Source: Gammaproteobacteria bacterium
GTDB lineage: Bacteria > Pseudomonadota > Gammaproteobacteria > Eutrophobiales > Eutrophobiaceae
Direction of reading: 5' to 3'
NCBI GenBank assembly: GCA_028281365.1
Contig: JANQJZ010000003.1
Coordinates: forward strand, 1-37,877
DNA: 37,877 nucleotides
In this document: in pieces, positions 34,679 through 37,877 of the stretch
How the letters are laid out: every line of letters begins with the position of its first letter
Numbering within the stretch: the first letter of the stretch is position 1
Notes under the pieces: generated by a model
Databases searched by the model: none
What the model was told of the DNA's origin: nothing
Seen by the model: the letters and a program-made list of their open reading frames with translations, nothing else
Made by a program: the position numbers and the translations under genes

Positions 34679-36340
34679 TTATTCAAATTCCTCAGGAAAA
34701 TATTTAATAGCACAACGTAATGGGTTTGGTGCAGCCTGGCCCAAGCCGCAAATTGATGCATCCTCCATAGCTTTAGCTAATTCTTCTAATAAATCTTGAT
34801 CCCAGTCGTCCTGTTCCATCAGTTTTGCTGCTTTTTCCGTACCTACTCGGCAAGGTGTACATTGACCACAGGATTCATCTTCAAAAAAACGCATAGCATT
34901 TAATGCCATTGCTTTTGCACTGTCCTTGTCAGATAACACGACAATAGCTGCGGATCCGATAAAGCAACCATAAGGTTGTAGGGTATCAAAATCTAACGGA
35001 ATGTTTCCTAACGAAGCAGGAAGTATTCCACCCGAGGCACCGCCAGGAAAATAACCATAAAATTTGTGACCATCTAACATTCCTTCACAATATTCATCAA
35101 TGAGTTCCTGCATAGTAATACCTGCCGGTGCCAGATGCACGCCGGGGTTCTTCACCTTGCCACTGACTGAAAATGAGCGTAAACCTTTACGATCATGTCG
35201 TCCGTTTGTAGTAAACCACTCTGCGCCATTCTCAATTATATCTCTGACCCAGTGCATACTTTCCATATTTTGTTCAAGGGTAGGGTGACCAAATAACCCA
35301 ACTTGAGCAACATAAGGTGGTCGCAATCTTGGCATACCGCGTTTACCTTCTATAGATTCAATCATGGCAGATTCTTCACCGCAGATATAAGCACCAGCAC
35401 CACGACGTAAATAAATTTCAGGTAACTCACATGGCGGATCCTGTTTTAATAACTCAAGTTCACGTTCCAGCATTTTGCGACAACCTGCATATTCATCTCT
35501 TAAATAGATATAGATTTTTTCAGCTTCAATTGCCCAGTTTGCAATTAATGTTCCTTCAATAAATCGATGCGGATCTGTTTCAAGATAATAGCGGTCTTTA
35601 AATGTACCAGGCTCACCTTCGTCAATGTTAATGGCCACCATTTTAGGTTTGGGTTGTTCGCTTAATATGCGCCATTTCCGGCCAGTAGGGAAACCTGCTC
35701 CTCCGAGACCGCGCAAATTTGAATCTTCAAGTACTGAAATAATATCTTCCCTGTTATATTTCCCCTCTATACAATTAATTAAAGTTTGATAGCCACCATC
35801 TTTACGATAATCTGTGTAACCAATTGCATTTGGTTCAGATGCTTCAAATTCATCGTTATCGATTGCTGATTTAACCTTTGCTACATCAGCTGTTTCAATC
35901 GGGTTGGTTCCAGCAACAGCAATGGGAGCAGCATGGCATCGACCAACACAGGGTACTGGTTGGACACGAACGTTTTCTATATTTTCAGATTTAAGTTGTT
36001 TAATTAATTCTTTTGCACCAAACATCTCACAGCTTAGTGATTCACAAACTCTAACTGTTCTTGTTGGTGGGGGAGTCTCATTTTGTTGTAATACATCGAA
36101 ATGATGATAAAAAGTCGCTGTTTCATAGACTTCAGCCATCGGTAATTGCATGTCAATAGCAAGTGCCAGGATGTGACGATTAGATATATGATGATAGTGA
36201 TCCTGTATTTTATGCAAGTGTTCAATCAGCATCTCACGCGTACGTGGAGCATCACCAAGAAGATGTCTGATTTCTGCAAGCGATTTGTGCGGTGTTGTAC
36301 GACCTTCGACACGACCTTTTTTTCCACGGGTTCGTTTCAT
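34679..36340 (-). CDS. NAD-type formate dehydrogenase, fused NuoE-NuoF-like beta subunit
   Basis: This subunit passes electrons from the catalytic subunit to NAD through Fe-S clusters and FMN. The 553 residues are a fusion. The N-terminal NuoE-like thioredoxin-fold part has [2Fe-2S] ligands Cys99, 104, 131 and 135. The NuoF-like part has GLGGAGFPTGRKW and GAGAYICGEESAMIESIEG for NADH/FMN, and 4Fe-4S ligands Cys491, 494, 497 (CGQCTPCR) and Cys531. The same fusion occurs in Methylobacterium Fdh1B. The ATG lies one base past the fhcC stop, so translation is coupled on both sides. Confidence 0.93.
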   Translation of the reverse strand: MKRTRGKKGRVEGRTTPHKSLAEIRHLLGDAPRTREMLIEHLHKIQDHYHHISNRHILALAIDMQLPMAEVYETATFYHHFDVLQQNETPPPTRTVRVCESLSCEMFGAKELIKQLKSENIENVRVQPVPCVGRCHAAPIAVAGTNPIETADVAKVKSAIDNDEFEASEPNAIGYTDYRKDGGYQTLINCIEGKYNREDIISVLEDSNLRGLGGAGFPTGRKWRILSEQPKPKMVAINIDEGEPGTFKDRYYLETDPHRFIEGTLIANWAIEAEKIYIYLRDEYAGCRKMLERELELLKQDPPCELPEIYLRRGAGAYICGEESAMIESIEGKRGMPRLRPPYVAQVGLFGHPTLEQNMESMHWVRDIIENGAEWFTTNGRHDRKGLRSFSVSGKVKNPGVHLAPAGITMQELIDEYCEGMLDGHKFYGYFPGGASGGILPASLGNIPLDFDTLQPYGCFIGSAAIVVLSDKDSAKAMALNAMRFFEDESCGQCTPCRVGTEKAAKLMEQDDWDQDLLEELAKAMEDASICGLGQAAPNPLRCAIKYFPEEFE

Positions 36341-36341
36341 A

Positions 36342-37172
36342 TCATCTTCTGTTTATGGTTTGTAGAATTAAAATTTCACCTTTACCGTTTCGGGCAAGAT
36401 CACCTGAAAAACGATGTGCTTCCGGACCATATCTATTGAATAAGCTAAATTCAGCATCCATTCCTGCTAATTGTGTAAATAGTAATCGTAAGAATTGCAT
36501 CTTCAAATTACCGCAGCTTTTAAATGTAGCTGATATATGTGCCGGTCTTTTAGCCAAGACAATTGTCCCTCGACGCATACCTTCACCCGGATGTTTGCCA
36601 ACTTTATCCAGGGCAATGATTGTGCCTGCATGGATGCGACTGCCACAATAATTTCCCGATTTGCCTTGAATAATAATTATGCCGCGTCGCATACGGTCAC
36701 CAACTCTGTCGCCGGCGTTACCTGTAATATTAATTAGACCATTGGTCATGCCAAAAGAATCGCCAGGCAAACCAGAACCGACATAATCTGCTGCATCACC
36801 ATTAATATTAATGCGACCACCCGCCATATTATTACCTGCCCAGGAACCGGCATTGCCATTAACAGTTAAAATGCCGTTTTTCATCCCTTGTCCCAGAAAG
36901 TCGCCAACATTACCTTTTACTTCTATAGTACCTTTAGTCATTCCTTGACCGACATGAATTAATTTATCACAACTTTTTTCAATAATAATTTGATCTGTAT
37001 CCCTTCCTTTTACATTAAAAAGTTCTTTGACTTTTATACTTTCTTTTCCGTAAACCAGATTTATATCCTTAATTTTGGTCAATGTGTTTCCCTCAAGCTT
37101 GTCAGCGACTAAAGGAGACACATCTAATGTAAACTTTGGTTGGGTCTTTAATGTAAATATTAATGCACTCAT
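36342..37172 (-). CDS. fhcC: Formylmethanofuran dehydrogenase/formyltransferase-hydrolase complex subunit C
   Basis: FhcC is part of the formyltransferase/hydrolase complex that releases formate from formyl-H4MPT through methanofuran in methylotrophs. The 276 residues contain the FwdC-type beta-helix, seen as repeats such as GNVGDFLGQGMKNG, GNAGSWAGNNMAGG, GNAGDRVGDRMRRG and GKSGNYCGSRIHAG. The start overlaps the fhcD stop by four bases (ATGA), and its stop is one base from the formate dehydrogenase start. Confidence 0.93.
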   Translation of the reverse strand: MSALIFTLKTQPKFTLDVSPLVADKLEGNTLTKIKDINLVYGKESIKVKELFNVKGRDTDQIIIEKSCDKLIHVGQGMTKGTIEVKGNVGDFLGQGMKNGILTVNGNAGSWAGNNMAGGRININGDAADYVGSGLPGDSFGMTNGLINITGNAGDRVGDRMRRGIIIIQGKSGNYCGSRIHAGTIIALDKVGKHPGEGMRRGTIVLAKRPAHISATFKSCGNLKMQFLRLLFTQLAGMDAEFSLFNRYGPEAHRFSGDLARNGKGEILILQTINRR

Positions 37173-37877
37173 TTCAGTATCTTCCTTAGATAAAACAAGT
37201 GCGGACCTAAATTTCCACCATAATTACCAGCACTAATACGATAAATACCCTTTGCCGGCCCAAATGAACATGCGGCTTCAATGCCAACACGCATAGCTTC
37301 GTTAATCGACTCTTCATCAAGGCCATCAATAACAATTTCAAGTACAGAGCCAATCTCATCGCCCAGCTCAGATTTAACCTGTCCTTTTAAAGTAGGGCAG
37401 TACGCTTCATTTGTTGATGCGGTTAGAAAATTATATTTAGAACCGACTTTGGAGCCGGAACCAACAACTCCTCCAGGAAATGCTGTTATCACACCGGGCA
37501 GTTTTTGAATTTCATCAACAGCTTTTTCGCATGCGGTTAAAGTATGCCGGGTAGTCTTCCCGAGCACTAAAAAATTACCACCTCCAATTGCCTTGGTTAC
37601 ACCGGTTGTTTCTTCACAAATAAATTCACCATGCATCACAGGTATACGCCAAAAACGTTTTCCGTTTAACACTTTGGATATTTGATAGCCATCACCAAAA
37701 AAACGCAGACTCTTACCCAGGGAAATTTTTTGTTCACTGGCTAATCCCGAGTAGCATGCTGTCGTTGCTGTTGTCATTACAGATTGACCAACACGTGTCG
37801 GCACATGTTTTTCCAGCTCTTTCGTTGACATGGCAAAGATCATGATGGATATTCCGGGCCGGCCATCCGGTGTTTCT
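37169..37877 (-). CDS. fhcD: Formylmethanofuran:H4MPT formyltransferase (5' end cut by window)
   Basis: FhcD transfers the formyl group between tetrahydromethanopterin and methanofuran. The frame stays open to the window edge: upstream of the internal ATG at 37843 it reads ETPDGRPGISIM, which matches the family. The gene is therefore partial, missing roughly the first 60 residues of a protein usually near 300. Conserved downstream parts include RVGQSVMTTATTACYSG, FPGGVVGSGSKVGSKY and SAGNYGGNLG near the C-terminus. It overlaps fhcC by four bases. fhcA and fhcB are probably upstream beyond the edge. Confidence 0.92.
   Translation of the reverse strand, partial: ETPDGRPGISIMIFAMSTKELEKHVPTRVGQSVMTTATTACYSGLASEQKISLGKSLRFFGDGYQISKVLNGKRFWRIPVMHGEFICEETTGVTKAIGGGNFLVLGKTTRHTLTACEKAVDEIQKLPGVITAFPGGVVGSGSKVGSKYNFLTASTNEAYCPTLKGQVKSELGDEIGSVLEIVIDGLDEESINEAMRVGIEAACSFGPAKGIYRISAGNYGGNLGPHLFYLRKILK

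Noticed and set aside
34675-34761. Upstream start of the formate dehydrogenase alpha subunit at 34761
   Set aside because: It would overlap the beta-subunit gene by over 80 bases and add a non-homologous 28-residue leader. The ATG at 34677 is one base after the preceding stop.
1-37877. CRISPR arrays, insertion sequences or prophage
   Set aside because: No regularly spaced repeats, transposase or phage genes were seen. The only recombinase is chromosomal XerD.

Overview
The window looks like chromosome from a low-GC gammaproteobacterium that grows on one-carbon compounds. The gammaproteobacterial signal comes from gene order: initiator tRNA, rimP, nusA, infB, rbfA, truB, rpsO, pnp (the metY-nusA-pnp arrangement), then rpsP-rimM-trmD-rplS, then xerD near dsbC, then hldE-hldD-waaA for LPS inner core. 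The methylotrophic signal comes from a lanthanide-type methanol dehydrogenase (XoxF) with XoxJ and a SoxYZ-like partner, and from tetrahydromethanopterin/methanofuran-linked formyl transfer genes (fhcD, fhcC) joined to a two-subunit NAD-type formate dehydrogenase. I cannot name a genus.

Layout. 1-250: a degenerate tRNA-fMet-like copy, an intact tRNA-fMet and terminators. 357-8880: a translation/RNA-metabolism operon ending at a strong pnp terminator. 8955-14990: an accessory stretch with an ECF sigma factor and its putative membrane anti-sigma partner, a small unknown protein, a PQQ-propeller lipoprotein that lacks key active-site acids, a BASS-family transporter, a lipoprotein, and 5-formyl-THF cyclo-ligase. 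15219-18187: rpsP-rimM-trmD-rplS and xerD. 18195-21604: a lone GspE/PilB-type ATPase, dsbC and a DUF3108 protein. 21676-25360: LPS heptose/Kdo genes.

25469-31880 is the most interesting region, a XoxF module: a small Cys-containing secreted protein, a SoxYZ-like carrier whose mature part is strikingly GC-rich, a 708-bp regulatory gap with paired palindromes, xoxF with its own strong terminator, a pseudoazurin-type blue copper protein behind its own canonical promoter, xoxJ, and an unrecognised secreted protein. No CXXCH cytochrome is encoded in the module, so the copper protein is a candidate electron acceptor in place of the usual XoxG cytochrome.

31888-37877 (minus strand) is a tightly coupled fhcD-fhcC-fdhB-fdhA operon, cut by the window edge inside fhcD. 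Read together, methanol would be oxidised in the periplasm by XoxF. Formaldehyde-derived formyl groups would be released as formate through the methanofuran enzymes, and formate oxidised to CO2 with NADH formation, with the last two steps co-transcribed.
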